A stretch of DNA of 64,000 nt from Acinetobacter guerrae (lineage in GTDB: Bacteria; Pseudomonadota; Gammaproteobacteria; Pseudomonadales; Moraxellaceae), in the NCBI RefSeq assembly GCF_009372255.1, contig NZ_LXGN01000001.1, positions 310,001 to 374,000 of the forward strand, read 5' to 3'. Shown piece by piece: positions 11,285-20,930 of this stretch. The notes beneath the pieces are model-generated. The model had not been told where the DNA came from and did no database searches. It saw only the letters and a program-made list of their open reading frames with translations. How positions within the stretch are numbered: position 1 is the first letter of the stretch; each line of letters starts with the position of its first letter. Made by a program: the position numbers and the translations under genes.

Positions 11285-11309
11285 AAAAACTCCACTTGAT
11301 GTGGAGTTT
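11285..11309 (-). terminator. Terminator downstream of ftsY
   Basis: AAAAAACTCCACTTGATGTGGAGTTT inverted repeat, poly-U on minus strand. Confidence 0.7.
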
Positions 11310-11326
11310 GATAAACTTAAATTCAG

Positions 11327-12460
11327 TTATTTATCTGTTTCAAACAATGCAGCGACAAAAGATTTTGCAGAAAATGGACGCAAGTCATCAATTTTTTCAC
11401 CAACACCAATAAAACGAATAGGCACATGAGTCCGGCTTGCGATATTAAATAGTACACCGCCTTTAGCAGTACCATCCAGTTTGGTAATGGTAATACCTGT
11501 TAAGCCAACCGCCTGATCAAACTCTTGAACCTGATTAATAGCATTTTGCCCAGTTCCAGCATCGACAACGAGCATAATTTCATGCGGTGCAGTGGCATCA
11601 ATTTTCTGCATTACGCGCTTCACTTTCTTAAGTTCTTCCATTAGGTTACTTTTGTTATGCAAACGACCTGCGGTATCGGCAATCAGGACATCAATCCCTT
11701 TCGCGCGCGCACTTTCAAAAGCGTCAAAAATCACAGATGCACTGTCTGCGCCATGTCCTTGTGCCACTACTGAGATGTTATTGCGTTCGCCCCAGATTTG
11801 TAATTGTTCAGTTGCCGCCGCACGGAATGTATCTCCTGCTGCCAACATGACTTTCTTACCTTCGCCTTGTAAACGTTTTGCCAGTTTACCAATTGTGGTG
11901 GTTTTGCCCACACCATTTACGCCCACCATAAGGATCACATATGGTGTTTTATTAGGATCGATATGTAATGGTTTTACACGCGGTGCAAGCAAGGCAACCA
12001 GTTCTTCCTGTAGAGCCTTGTAAAGTGAATGTGAATAAATTAGATCGCCACGCGCTGTACGTTCAGTCAGATTGGTAATAATGGTTTTAGTCGCATCCAC
12101 CCCAATATCAGACACCAATAATTGCTCTTCGACTTCTTCTAAAAGCTCATCATCAATCTCTTTCCCCCCAATCAGGATATTCACCATCCCATCTGCCAAA
12201 TTACGGCGTGTCTTGGTTAATCCATCCTTCATACGGCTAAAGAAGCCACTTTGGGATTGGGATTCGCCAGAGTTTGGAGCAGTATCTTGAAGATCAGAAG
12301 TTTCAGATTCAACAGCAACAGGTAAAGCGGATTCTTGAGTCTTTACAGTTTCATCAATAATTGGAACATTGACGGCAGGTAAATTTGGTAATGTGACATC
12401 GTCGTCCCCAATGTCAGCATCAATCAAGAATTTATTTTGCATATTCGATTGCTGTTGCAT
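11327..12460 (-). CDS. ftsY: Signal recognition particle receptor FtsY
   Basis: GVNGVGKTTTIGKLAKRL, GDTFRAAATEQL, DTAGRLHNKSNLMEELKK, TKLDGTAKGG; NG domain GTPase. Confidence 0.97.
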   Translation of the reverse strand: MQQQSNMQNKFLIDADIGDDDVTLPNLPAVNVPIIDETVKTQESALPVAVESETSDLQDTAPNSGESQSQSGFFSRMKDGLTKTRRNLADGMVNILIGGKEIDDELLEEVEEQLLVSDIGVDATKTIITNLTERTARGDLIYSHSLYKALQEELVALLAPRVKPLHIDPNKTPYVILMVGVNGVGKTTTIGKLAKRLQGEGKKVMLAAGDTFRAAATEQLQIWGERNNISVVAQGHGADSASVIFDAFESARAKGIDVLIADTAGRLHNKSNLMEELKKVKRVMQKIDATAPHEIMLVVDAGTGQNAINQVQEFDQAVGLTGITITKLDGTAKGGVLFNIASRTHVPIRFIGVGEKIDDLRPFSAKSFVAALFETDK

Positions 12461-12701
12461 ACCGATTCCCTTGAAAAGCAGCGGGTTAAAAAGAGAGATT
12501 TTAGCACAGATTCGCTGTATTACCTGACCTTATTCAGTCTGCTTTTGTACCACGCTTAAGCTTCAAGCCTAAAGTCCGATTCATCTTCTTGATCATGATG
12601 TATTTCAAAAAGATATTTATATTGGATATTAATCATCTTCACTAAAACACAACAGGATATTCTTGAGTTTAAACGCTATTTTTTTAAGAATAGATTGAAA
12701 T

Positions 12702-14099
12702 ATGAGAATCACCTATGGACGGCTTGTGCTCAAATCGTTGCTTCAACATTTTAAATTCGTCTTTTTATCTTGCTCTTTTTCTTTTCTCACTTTTACTGTG
12801 AGCCATGCAGAAACACAAAGCCAACTTGCGCGCACAACTTTTGAAACCACGCTGACCAATGGTTTAAAAGTCATTATTCGTGAAGATCATCGTGCTCCCA
12901 TTGCTCTTACTCAAATCTGGTATTCAGTCGGTAGTAGTGATGAATCAGGCAATATTTTAGGTGTGTCACATGCGCTTGAACATATGATGTTTAAAGGAAC
13001 TACAAAAGTTCCTGATAATGAATTCACTCGCCTAAGCCGTATCTATGGAGGTCGAGTCAATGCCGCGACCTCTAGCAATTATACAAATTATTATCAGCTT
13101 TATCCGAATGCTTATTTACCAATGGCTCTTGAGCTTGAGGCAGATCGTATGACCAATTTGGTATTACGTCAAAACGATTTTTTGACTGAAATGAATGTTG
13201 TGATGGATGAACGGCGACAACGTACCGATGATAATCCACGTGCGCTTGCGTTTGAACGGTTTAAATGGCTGGCTTACCCCAGCAGTCATGCACGACAACC
13301 TGTAATTGGTTATATGAAAAATCTGCAAAACATTCAGCTAGACGATCTGAAAAATTGGTACAAAACATGGTATAGCCCAAATCATGCTACCTTGGTGATT
13401 ATTGGTGATGTAGATGCAGAGACTACGCTAAAACACGTCCAAAAATATTTCGGACATATCCCCAAACAAATCTCAACAGAGCGTAATGACGTGCTTGAAT
13501 TTGATCGTGTCGGTTATCGACACATGGAGGTTGAATTGCCTGTGCATGTGCCTAATTTGTATATGGCATGGAATGTTCGCTCAATTAAAACCGCTAAAAA
13601 TCCACAAGATGCCTATGCTCTTACGATTATTCAAGCACTTTTGGATGGTCATATTTCTTCTCGTTTGCAACAGCGCCTAGTGCGTGACAAAAAAATTCTA
13701 AGTTCAATTAGTGTAAATTATGATCCATATAATCGTGGTGATAGTTTATTTACCATTACAGCTTTGCCTGCGGATGGTGTAAGCCTCGCTTCCGCTCAAG
13801 ATACCATTCAAAAAGAAATCGACATACTTAAAACAGAACTGATTGAACCCGTCGAACTAGAACGTGTCACCAATAATTTTGTCTCTAACCTGATCTACAG
13901 CCAAGACGATATTATTGGTCAGGCACAGATGATCGGTTTACTTGAAGTGAATGGTCTAAGCTATCGACTAGTAGATGATTTACCCGAACATTATCAAACC
14001 GTTACACCACAGGATATACAACGTGTTGCCAATGCTTACTTTGTAAAAAGCAATCTAACCACTTTATATTTAGAACCAGAACAAACTCAGGGAAAATAA
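12702..14099 (+). CDS. M16B zinc peptidase, catalytic-type subunit
   Basis: HALEHMMFKGT (HxxEH) motif; signal-like N-terminus. Confidence 0.92.
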   Translation: MRITYGRLVLKSLLQHFKFVFLSCSFSFLTFTVSHAETQSQLARTTFETTLTNGLKVIIREDHRAPIALTQIWYSVGSSDESGNILGVSHALEHMMFKGTTKVPDNEFTRLSRIYGGRVNAATSSNYTNYYQLYPNAYLPMALELEADRMTNLVLRQNDFLTEMNVVMDERRQRTDDNPRALAFERFKWLAYPSSHARQPVIGYMKNLQNIQLDDLKNWYKTWYSPNHATLVIIGDVDAETTLKHVQKYFGHIPKQISTERNDVLEFDRVGYRHMEVELPVHVPNLYMAWNVRSIKTAKNPQDAYALTIIQALLDGHISSRLQQRLVRDKKILSSISVNYDPYNRGDSLFTITALPADGVSLASAQDTIQKEIDILKTELIEPVELERVTNNFVSNLIYSQDDIIGQAQMIGLLEVNGLSYRLVDDLPEHYQTVTPQDIQRVANAYFVKSNLTTLYLEPEQTQGK

Positions 14100-14109
14100 A
14101 GGAATCAGC

Positions 14110-15621
14110 ATGAAAAAGTCGCTTTTAATGATACTGAGCAGTTCCCTCATCACTTTTCCAGTTTTTGCAGATATTGTGGATCAAAATATCCTTGAGCAAA
14201 ATGATTCCTCACAATTAAAATCTGTTTCACAACTTAGCAGCTTAAAAAATATTTTAAAAAGACAGACCGAACAAGCTCCCTACGTGCATGACTTAAAAAA
14301 TGCATATCAAGTAAGAACATTATTTGTAGAATCACAAGCCCTTCCTATTGTCGATATACAACTTACATTTAATGCAGGATCTGCGCGTGATGAAAGTATA
14401 GGAAAAGGTTTGTTTGGCATTGCCAATATGGCTGCCAACCTCATGACTGAAGGTACGGAAAACTATAGTACTGCACAAATTGCCAATCAGTTTGAACAAC
14501 TCGGCGCACAGTTTAATGTCAAAGCGTATCGAGATATGTTCGTCGTTCGTCTACGAGTGATGTCAGATCCACAAAAACTTGAATCTGCAATCAATCTTAT
14601 GCTTGAAGTACTCAACCACGCAACATTTACGCCTTCTAGTTTGAATCTTGTCTTTAGTAATACACAAGTGGGACAACGCCAGTTACAGGAAAATCCAAAT
14701 CGTTTAATAGATATCAAACTTTACCGTACTTTATATGGAACACATCCATACGCGCAGCCCATTACTGGAACCAATGCCAGTATTCGCAAGATTACCCCAG
14801 CATTACTCAAACAGTTTCGTGAGCAATTCCTCGTTGCTCAAAACATGAATATCGCGATAACGGGGCAACTTAACACACAACAAGCGAGTGACCTGAGCAT
14901 AAAAATTATGCAATCGCTTCCACAAGGTCATCCTGCTCCAGCCCTTCCTCTACCAGAGCCACAACGTGGCTTTAACATCCAGCATATTCCTTATCAATCT
15001 ACCCAAGCCTATGTCACGATGGGGCATTTGGGAATAAGTCGAAATGATCCAGATCAGCTTGCACTTGAACTCGCCAATCAAATGCTAGGTGGTTCAGGGT
15101 TTAACTCACTACTCATGAAAGAACTTCGAGTCAAGCGTGGTTTTACTTATGGTGCATACAGCGCATTTAGCCTGACGCAAACTGATGGTATTTTCAGCTT
15201 GAATTACTCAACCAAACAAGATCAGCTTATGGAAAGTATTCAGGTTGCACATAAAACTTTAATTAATTTTGTAAAACAACCTATTGATAAAAAACAACTT
15301 GAAGAAACAAGAAGCGGTATGCTGCGTGCTTTTCCCATGAGTTTTAGCAGTAATGCCAATATTAATGCTCAACTCGGTTCCATTGGATTCTATGGATTAC
15401 CTGCGGATTATTTGTCTAAATACCCAGAACAACTGAGAAAACTTACCGCTCTGGATGTACAACAAGCGATCAGAAAACATATATATCCTGAAAATTTAAC
15501 GGTTATTGTTGCTAGTGAGAAATTAGAAAAAGAAAAATTATTGCAAAACCTTAAAGACAATCTGTCTCCTCCACAGCCTGTAGAGATTGATCCAGAAACT
15601 ATTCATCCTCTAACGCCATAG
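14110..15621 (+). CDS. M16B peptidase-like, non-catalytic-type partner
   Basis: M16 fold sequence; position of HxxEH reads GIANMAANLMTEGT; C-terminal RGFTYGAYSAF conserved. Confidence 0.9.
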   Translation: MKKSLLMILSSSLITFPVFADIVDQNILEQNDSSQLKSVSQLSSLKNILKRQTEQAPYVHDLKNAYQVRTLFVESQALPIVDIQLTFNAGSARDESIGKGLFGIANMAANLMTEGTENYSTAQIANQFEQLGAQFNVKAYRDMFVVRLRVMSDPQKLESAINLMLEVLNHATFTPSSLNLVFSNTQVGQRQLQENPNRLIDIKLYRTLYGTHPYAQPITGTNASIRKITPALLKQFREQFLVAQNMNIAITGQLNTQQASDLSIKIMQSLPQGHPAPALPLPEPQRGFNIQHIPYQSTQAYVTMGHLGISRNDPDQLALELANQMLGGSGFNSLLMKELRVKRGFTYGAYSAFSLTQTDGIFSLNYSTKQDQLMESIQVAHKTLINFVKQPIDKKQLEETRSGMLRAFPMSFSSNANINAQLGSIGFYGLPADYLSKYPEQLRKLTALDVQQAIRKHIYPENLTVIVASEKLEKEKLLQNLKDNLSPPQPVEIDPETIHPLTP

Positions 15622-15922
15622 CAGGATAATGACGTGCTTTAGAGTTTTCAAACTGATACGCCCGCATCAACTTAAAATATTCAGCTCGATTAACCGACTG
15701 GTTATTTAACAACTGATGCGCCATTTTCTGCGTTTCAGGATTGTTGGCCATGTGAGATAAATTTACAATAATTTGATATTGGGGTGTAGAAATAGGACGC
15801 TGTAATGCAATAAAAGCCAATACCAACATCGCGATAATAATGACCGCGACTATAATATTGTAAATGCGCTCTAATTTGATTTGATTTCCTAATTTTAGAA
15901 AATTTTGTTTTGATATGAGCAT
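15599..15922 (-). CDS. Hypothetical single-TM protein
   Basis: ORF with TM IIVAVIIIAMLVLAFIAL; convergent 23-nt overlap with the M16 gene. Confidence 0.5.
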   Translation of the reverse strand: MLISKQNFLKLGNQIKLERIYNIIVAVIIIAMLVLAFIALQRPISTPQYQIIVNLSHMANNPETQKMAHQLLNNQSVNRAEYFKLMRAYQFENSKARHYPAMALEDE

Positions 15923-15976
15923 ACCTTACCTCGAATGAACGTAGTGTATGGCTCATTTGCTTCGTACACAAGTCAA

Positions 15977-16014
15977 AGTGCCTAATTCTCCAGAAGAATA
16001 GAACATTAGGCACT
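15977..16014. repeat. 10-bp perfect inverted repeat, hairpin between two minus-strand genes
   Basis: AGTGCCTAAT (15977-15986) / ATTAGGCACT (16005-16014). Confidence 0.6.
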
Positions 16015-16039
16015 CTAAAATCACCAAATTTGAAAAAAA

Positions 16040-16399
16040 TTAACTCATTAAGGCGCGAACAAATGCGAAATATAAGATGAAAGCAATAATTGCCAAAACA
16101 ATCAAAATGGCAAAATAACTTAAACCCGTTTCTGCATCTGCGGGATGCAAATCTTCCTCATCAGCAAGACGCAATAATTCGCCATCATACACTCGGTAAA
16201 ACCACGCCTTTAATTGTGGATCGAGTTGTCTGGTAAAATCATAAACACGTTTACGCTGTGCCAGACAATAATCCCCCAAGTGGATCTCTTGATGAAAAAT
16301 TGCTTCGTCCAATTGCTTACGGTGGTACTGCGCTAAAGCAATGATTTGAGATTCATCTGGCGGAACTTCAAAGTTGAAACCATCTATCGTTGTTAGCAT
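16040..16399 (-). CDS. Hypothetical protein with C-terminal TM
   Basis: ORF with GAGAAGAACATG start context; C-terminal FAILIVLAIIAFILYFAFVRALMS. Confidence 0.7.
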   Translation of the reverse strand: MLTTIDGFNFEVPPDESQIIALAQYHRKQLDEAIFHQEIHLGDYCLAQRKRVYDFTRQLDPQLKAWFYRVYDGELLRLADEEDLHPADAETGLSYFAILIVLAIIAFILYFAFVRALMS

Positions 16400-16630
16400 G
16401 TTCTTCTCCTTGTCATGTCATATTTAATTGTTATATTGATTTTACTAAAAAATATTTTTGTTTAATGTTTAATCATGTAAGCTTGCAATTCGGGAGTTAC
16501 ACCCCATCTAATACTTGACTTATCACGCTTATTGTAATATTAGTTTAACAATCAACTGCTAAAATTAGTTTTGCAAGGCAAGTAAGCCGAGTTGATGTGA
16601 TCATAATTACAACTATAAGGAGTTTTTAAT

Positions 16631-16864
16631 ATGATTCAACAAATTTCCCATCATGACTTAGAGCATGTGTACGCATCTGCGGTAAATACAATTCAATCAC
16701 AGATGAACTTTCAAGATGCAGTGAAACAACTTGAAGATGCAGCACGTGCAGGACACGGTAAAGCAGCAATGTTTCTGGCTGAACTTTACTATCAAGGCTT
16801 TCGTGTAGAACGAGATTCATTGAAAGCACAATACTGGCAACGAATGGCCACCATGCAAGCATAA
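16631..16864 (+). CDS. Small Sel1/TPR-like repeat protein
   Basis: AVKQLEDAARAGHGKAAMFLAELYYQGFRVERDSLKAQYWQRMA resembles Sel1-like repeats; AAGGAG RBS. Confidence 0.75.
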   Translation: MIQQISHHDLEHVYASAVNTIQSQMNFQDAVKQLEDAARAGHGKAAMFLAELYYQGFRVERDSLKAQYWQRMATMQA

Positions 16865-16865
16865 T

Positions 16866-16892
16866 AAAACGTCACTTAGGTGGCGTTTTTTA
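16866..16892 (+). terminator. Terminator after the Sel1-like gene
   Basis: AAAACGTCACTTAGGTGGCGTTTTTT. Confidence 0.75.
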
Positions 16893-16991
16893 ATGCCCTT
16901 GAAAAACTTTATTACGATTTAAAGCAAAGTTGTAACTGAAATTTAGTATTCATTTTTTATAATCAATACGAGTTTAAATCGCAGCAAACCC

Positions 16992-17369
16992 ATGAAAACT
17001 TATACACAGCTACATCCTGTATCTAAAGACTTGATAATTAAAATTTCTATTTTAAAAACTATGATGTATTGCGGCACACTTTGGGGTTTATATCATCAAG
17101 GATGGGCAATTAAATCTGATCAAGATGATTTTATTTTCCCTTTTTGGCTAAATGGTGTACAGGCACATCGTTATGCCAAAAAACACTGGCCAAATTATGT
17201 TCCAAAGAAAATTACGCCTAAAGATTTTCAAGAATCTCTATTACCTACGCTAACGCGTCTCAATGTTACACCTGCCCTATTTAATTCGAATCATCGCAAA
17301 TTTAAACTTTCTACGCAGCAAATGCGCCATTTTTTCTTTGCGCCTGTATCGACTTTAAAAATTGCATAA
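16992..17369 (+). CDS. DUF2750-like protein
   Basis: LWGLYHQGWAIKSDQDDFIFPFWLNGVQAHRYAKKHWPNYVPKKITPKDF pattern resembles DUF2750. Confidence 0.65.
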   Translation: MKTYTQLHPVSKDLIIKISILKTMMYCGTLWGLYHQGWAIKSDQDDFIFPFWLNGVQAHRYAKKHWPNYVPKKITPKDFQESLLPTLTRLNVTPALFNSNHRKFKLSTQQMRHFFFAPVSTLKIA

Positions 17370-17377
17370 TTTTCTTT

Positions 17378-17408
17378 GTATTGGGTCTTGAACAATAAGA
17401 CCCAATAC
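17378..17408. repeat. 12-bp perfect inverted repeat lacking a clear U-tract
   Basis: GTATTGGGTCTT (17378-17389), 7-nt loop, AAGACCCAATAC (17397-17408). Confidence 0.75.
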
Positions 17409-17524
17409 ATAAGCCAATCTCTTTGGCAAAATATTATCCATTTATACTTTCAAAGGCTTTGCATTTTCATAAAATCGCGCTAAGTTAAATTAAAACGATA
17501 AAACTAGCCAGAGGGACATAAAAG

Positions 17525-17956
17525 ATGACAAACGTTGCTCAAGTTATACAAGATAAAGCTGAACAAGCTATTTATACTGTTTCACCAGACGCAACCGTAC
17601 TTGAAGCAATTTCGATCATGGCAGACAAAGGGATTGGGGCATTGGTTGTCACACAAAATGAAGAAGTGGTCGGAATTTTGTCTGAACGCGATTACACGCG
17701 TAAAGTTGCACTGATGGAACGTTCTTCTTATGACACCATTGTTCATGAAATCATGACACCAAAGGTCTTAACCATCACGCGTTCAAACACCGTTGAAGAA
17801 TGTTTACAGCTGATGACAGATCGACATTTACGTCATTTACCTGTGGTTGAAGATAATAAATTGGTCGGCCTCATTTCGATTGGCGACTTGGTAAAAGCAG
17901 CTATGCAAGATCAGAAGAATTTAATTGATCAATTACAGCAGTATATTTCAGGTTAA
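17525..17956 (+). CDS. CBS-domain protein
   Basis: Two CBS motifs: GIGALVVTQNEEVVGILSERDYTRKV and HLRHLPVVEDNKLVGLISIGDLVK. Confidence 0.92.
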   Translation: MTNVAQVIQDKAEQAIYTVSPDATVLEAISIMADKGIGALVVTQNEEVVGILSERDYTRKVALMERSSYDTIVHEIMTPKVLTITRSNTVEECLQLMTDRHLRHLPVVEDNKLVGLISIGDLVKAAMQDQKNLIDQLQQYISG

Positions 17957-17958
17957 AT

Positions 17959-17990
17959 AAAAAAAGGCATCTTGATCAGATGCCTTTTTT
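17959..17990 (+). terminator. Terminator after the CBS-domain gene
   Basis: AAAAAAGGCATCTTGATCAGATGCCTTTTTT. Confidence 0.85.
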
Positions 17991-18045
17991 CAGTGTATTC
18001 GCAATACAGCTCTTAATTAATTAAACTGGTTTAACCAGTTAAGCA

Positions 18046-19233
18046 TTAACGCGAAAGATACCGCGTTAAATCTTCTATACCTTTTAAAGTCATTGGATAC
18101 ATGTGGTTATCAAAAATTTGCTTAATTAAGCTTATCGTCTGCGTATAGTGCCAATATCCTTCTTCTTCAGGATTAAGCCACGCTGTTTTATCAAAATGCT
18201 GACGTAATCGGCGCAACCAAATTTCCCCCGCTTCATCATTCATATATTCTACTGAACCTCCAACTGAACGAAGTTCATAAGGTGCCATACTGGCATCTCC
18301 AACAATGATCACACGATAATCACGTCCATATTTATGAAATAAATCCCATGTTTCCAGACGGCTTGCTTGTCTACGGTGATTATCTTTCCAGACATAATCA
18401 TATAAGCAATTGTGAAAGTAGAAATATTCAAGCGTTTTAAATTCAGTTTTGGCAGCACTAAATAGTTTTTCACACTGCGCGATATAAGAGTCCATCGATC
18501 CTCCCACATCAAACAGCATTAAAACTTTAATACGATTACGTCGTTCAGGAACTAACTGTACATCTAGTATGCCTTGTTTCGCTGTTTCACGAATCGTACC
18601 ATCTACATCAAGTTCTTCTGCTGCACCCTGACGCGCGAACTTGCGTAAGCGACGTAAAGCCAATTGCATTTGTCGCGTTCCCAAAATCTGATCATCATCC
18701 AGATTTTGATATTTACGTTGTTCCCAGACTTTTACTGCTGAACGCTTGCGTTCTGGCCCGCCAATCCGAACCCCTTCAGGATGATCTCCAAATGCGCCAA
18801 AGGGTGATGTTCCACCCGTGCCAATCATTCGATTGCCACCCTGATGTTTTTTATGCTGTTCCCGTAAACGTTCTTCCAGCATTTTCATCAACTCTTCAAG
18901 AGAGCCTGCTTTTTGTAAAGCCTCTCTTTGTTCAGGAGTCAGATGTTTTTCAAGCAGTTCTAAATCTAGCCAATCTTTTGGAATCTTCTGAACTTGTTTA
19001 AGCAACTCATCCAGATCAAAGGTTTCTATACCTTCAAAATAGTCCTTGATGGCACGATCAAATTTATCAAAAAAACGCTCATCTTTAACCAAAATAGTTT
19101 TGGCAAGCTGATAAAACTCGTCCTGATCTGCAAACACCAACCCTTCGGCAACGGCTTGATTTAAATCAATCAATTCACGCGTGGTAACTGGAACGCCATA
19201 TTTTCTTAAGGTATAAAATAGCCGCACAAACAT
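18046..19233 (-). CDS. VWA (CoxE-like) domain protein
   Basis: VLMLFDVGGSMDSYIAQCEKLFSAAKTEF (MIDAS-like DxGxS), adjacent to MoxR ATPase. Confidence 0.88.
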   Translation of the reverse strand: MFVRLFYTLRKYGVPVTTRELIDLNQAVAEGLVFADQDEFYQLAKTILVKDERFFDKFDRAIKDYFEGIETFDLDELLKQVQKIPKDWLDLELLEKHLTPEQREALQKAGSLEELMKMLEERLREQHKKHQGGNRMIGTGGTSPFGAFGDHPEGVRIGGPERKRSAVKVWEQRKYQNLDDDQILGTRQMQLALRRLRKFARQGAAEELDVDGTIRETAKQGILDVQLVPERRNRIKVLMLFDVGGSMDSYIAQCEKLFSAAKTEFKTLEYFYFHNCLYDYVWKDNHRRQASRLETWDLFHKYGRDYRVIIVGDASMAPYELRSVGGSVEYMNDEAGEIWLRRLRQHFDKTAWLNPEEEGYWHYTQTISLIKQIFDNHMYPMTLKGIEDLTRYLSR

Positions 19234-19245
19234 AAGCGACCATCC

Positions 19246-20097
19246 TTAACGACGTGTCATAAAGGCAAGGCGTTCTAGTAATTGCACATCTTGTTCATTT
19301 TTAATCAGCGCTCCATACAACGGCGGAATGGCCTTCGATTTATCATGATTACGCAATACATCTTCTGGCATATCATCAGCCATAAGCAAACTTAACCAAT
19401 CGATCAATTCAGAAGTCGATGGTGGTTTTTTTAGGTTTGGCACCTGACGTAACTTAAAGAAAACTTGTAATGCTTCACTGACCAATGTTGTTGAAATATT
19501 CGGAAAATGTACCGCAATAATTTCACGCATTGTGGCTTCATCAGGAAATTCAATATAGTGAAAGAAGCAACGACGCAAGAATGCATCAGGTAATTCTTTT
19601 TCATTATTTGAAGTAATAATGACAATCGGGCGCTGAATAGCTGTAATGGTTTCCCCTGTTTCATAAACATAGAATGACATTTTATCCAGTTCATGTAACA
19701 AGTCATTTGGAAACTCAATATCTGCTTTATCAATTTCATCAATCAATAAAACGCAACGTTCCTCACTGGTAAATGCTTCCCACAACTTTCCAGGTTTAAT
19801 ATAATTTTTGATGTCATAAACCCGATCATCACCAAGCTGACTGTCACGTAGGCGCGATACAGCATCGTATTCGTACAAACCCTGCTGTGCTTTAGTGGTC
19901 GATTTAATATGCCAAGTAATCAGCTTTAGCCCCAGACTTTCAGCGACTTGCTCTGCAAGTAATGTTTTGCCTGTACCTGGTTCGCCTTTTACCAATAATG
20001 GCTTTTGTAAAGCTCTTGCTGCTTTTACAGCAAGTTTCAAGCTATCCGTTGCGATATATTGGTCTGTACCTGAGAAATGTTGTGAATCAACCGCCAT
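19246..20097 (-). CDS. MoxR-family AAA+ ATPase
   Basis: KGEPGTGKTLLAEQVAESL Walker A; CVLLIDEIDKADIEFPNDLLHELD Walker B. Confidence 0.93.
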   Translation of the reverse strand: MAVDSQHFSGTDQYIATDSLKLAVKAARALQKPLLVKGEPGTGKTLLAEQVAESLGLKLITWHIKSTTKAQQGLYEYDAVSRLRDSQLGDDRVYDIKNYIKPGKLWEAFTSEERCVLLIDEIDKADIEFPNDLLHELDKMSFYVYETGETITAIQRPIVIITSNNEKELPDAFLRRCFFHYIEFPDEATMREIIAVHFPNISTTLVSEALQVFFKLRQVPNLKKPPSTSELIDWLSLLMADDMPEDVLRNHDKSKAIPPLYGALIKNEQDVQLLERLAFMTRR

Positions 20098-20119
20098 GTT
20101 TTAACCTTTATTTTTTTAC

Positions 20120-20521
20120 TTAAATGGGTGCGCGACTTTCATTGGAAGTAAGCTTGTTCATGCGATATTTTGACCACAAATAACCAATCACCAGACCCAC
20201 CCCAATCACCAAAAGAATAAGCGATGTATTCGCCCACACCAAAGGTTGCTCTTTAGTTAAAATACCAAATAGCACCCCGAAAATGGCAGGTGCGATTTCA
20301 GCATTTGCACCATCGGAAACAGTTGGTGTAGCTAAAATTGCAAATAGAACAATCCAACTTATCCCACCAAGGAGATGAGGAAGCCGTTTCGCCACTCCAT
20401 ACCAACACCATAAGACAATAATAGTTCCCACGACATACACAGTCACGGCAATACTATCTTCTGGAACTGAATCAAGTGAGGATAATAGACTGTTCCAAAT
20501 TGCAGCTAGTTGCTCAAGCAC
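20120..20521 (-). CDS. Hypothetical multi-TM membrane protein
   Basis: Four hydrophobic segments; overlaps YcgL gene. Confidence 0.7.
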   Translation of the reverse strand: MLEQLAAIWNSLLSSLDSVPEDSIAVTVYVVGTIIVLWCWYGVAKRLPHLLGGISWIVLFAILATPTVSDGANAEIAPAIFGVLFGILTKEQPLVWANTSLILLVIGVGLVIGYLWSKYRMNKLTSNESRAPI

Positions 20522-20840
20522 CTCTTAACCCCTCTGGTTCATCAGTTGGATTGATAAATCCTTCTGGTGGCATTTGAATAAAGAAACCAGTGGTCTGTAG
20601 TGAATCCATCACATGTAACACATTTACACGCGCAAGTTTACGTGACTGAGAAAGTTCAAGATGCATGACAAATGTTGGTCGACCAAAGGCCTGACAAATA
20701 CTTTCAGGAACATTTTCTAACGGATCTTTCCCTTCTGTATCATCATTTGGATAGTCTGGACGGGCAATATAAATGTACATTTCATCTTTTTTGCTCGATC
20801 TATAAATATCACAGTGCATATTTAACTTAACTCTCATCAC
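20514..20840 (-). CDS. YcgL domain protein
   Basis: [20 protein letters not shown]...[31 protein letters not shown]. Confidence 0.88.
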   Translation of the reverse strand: MMRVKLNMHCDIYRSSKKDEMYIYIARPDYPNDDTEGKDPLENVPESICQAFGRPTFVMHLELSQSRKLARVNVLHVMDSLQTTGFFIQMPPEGFINPTDEPEGLRGA

Positions 20841-20930
20841 TTATTAAAAAGCATACATCAAAAAATTGGTTGGAACATTAGCGAATCGTAACCCATCAGT
20901 CGTCATGAAAAGTCACTTTGCTATCAGAGT

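Noticed and set aside
11592-12023. Plus-strand ORF 143 aa inside ftsY
   Set aside because: Antisense to strongly conserved FtsY NG domain; low-complexity composition typical of shadow ORFs
15735-16013. Minus-strand ORF 92 aa overlapping 15599-15922
   Set aside because: Alternative frame of a better-supported ORF; lacks a plausible hydrophobic or domain pattern
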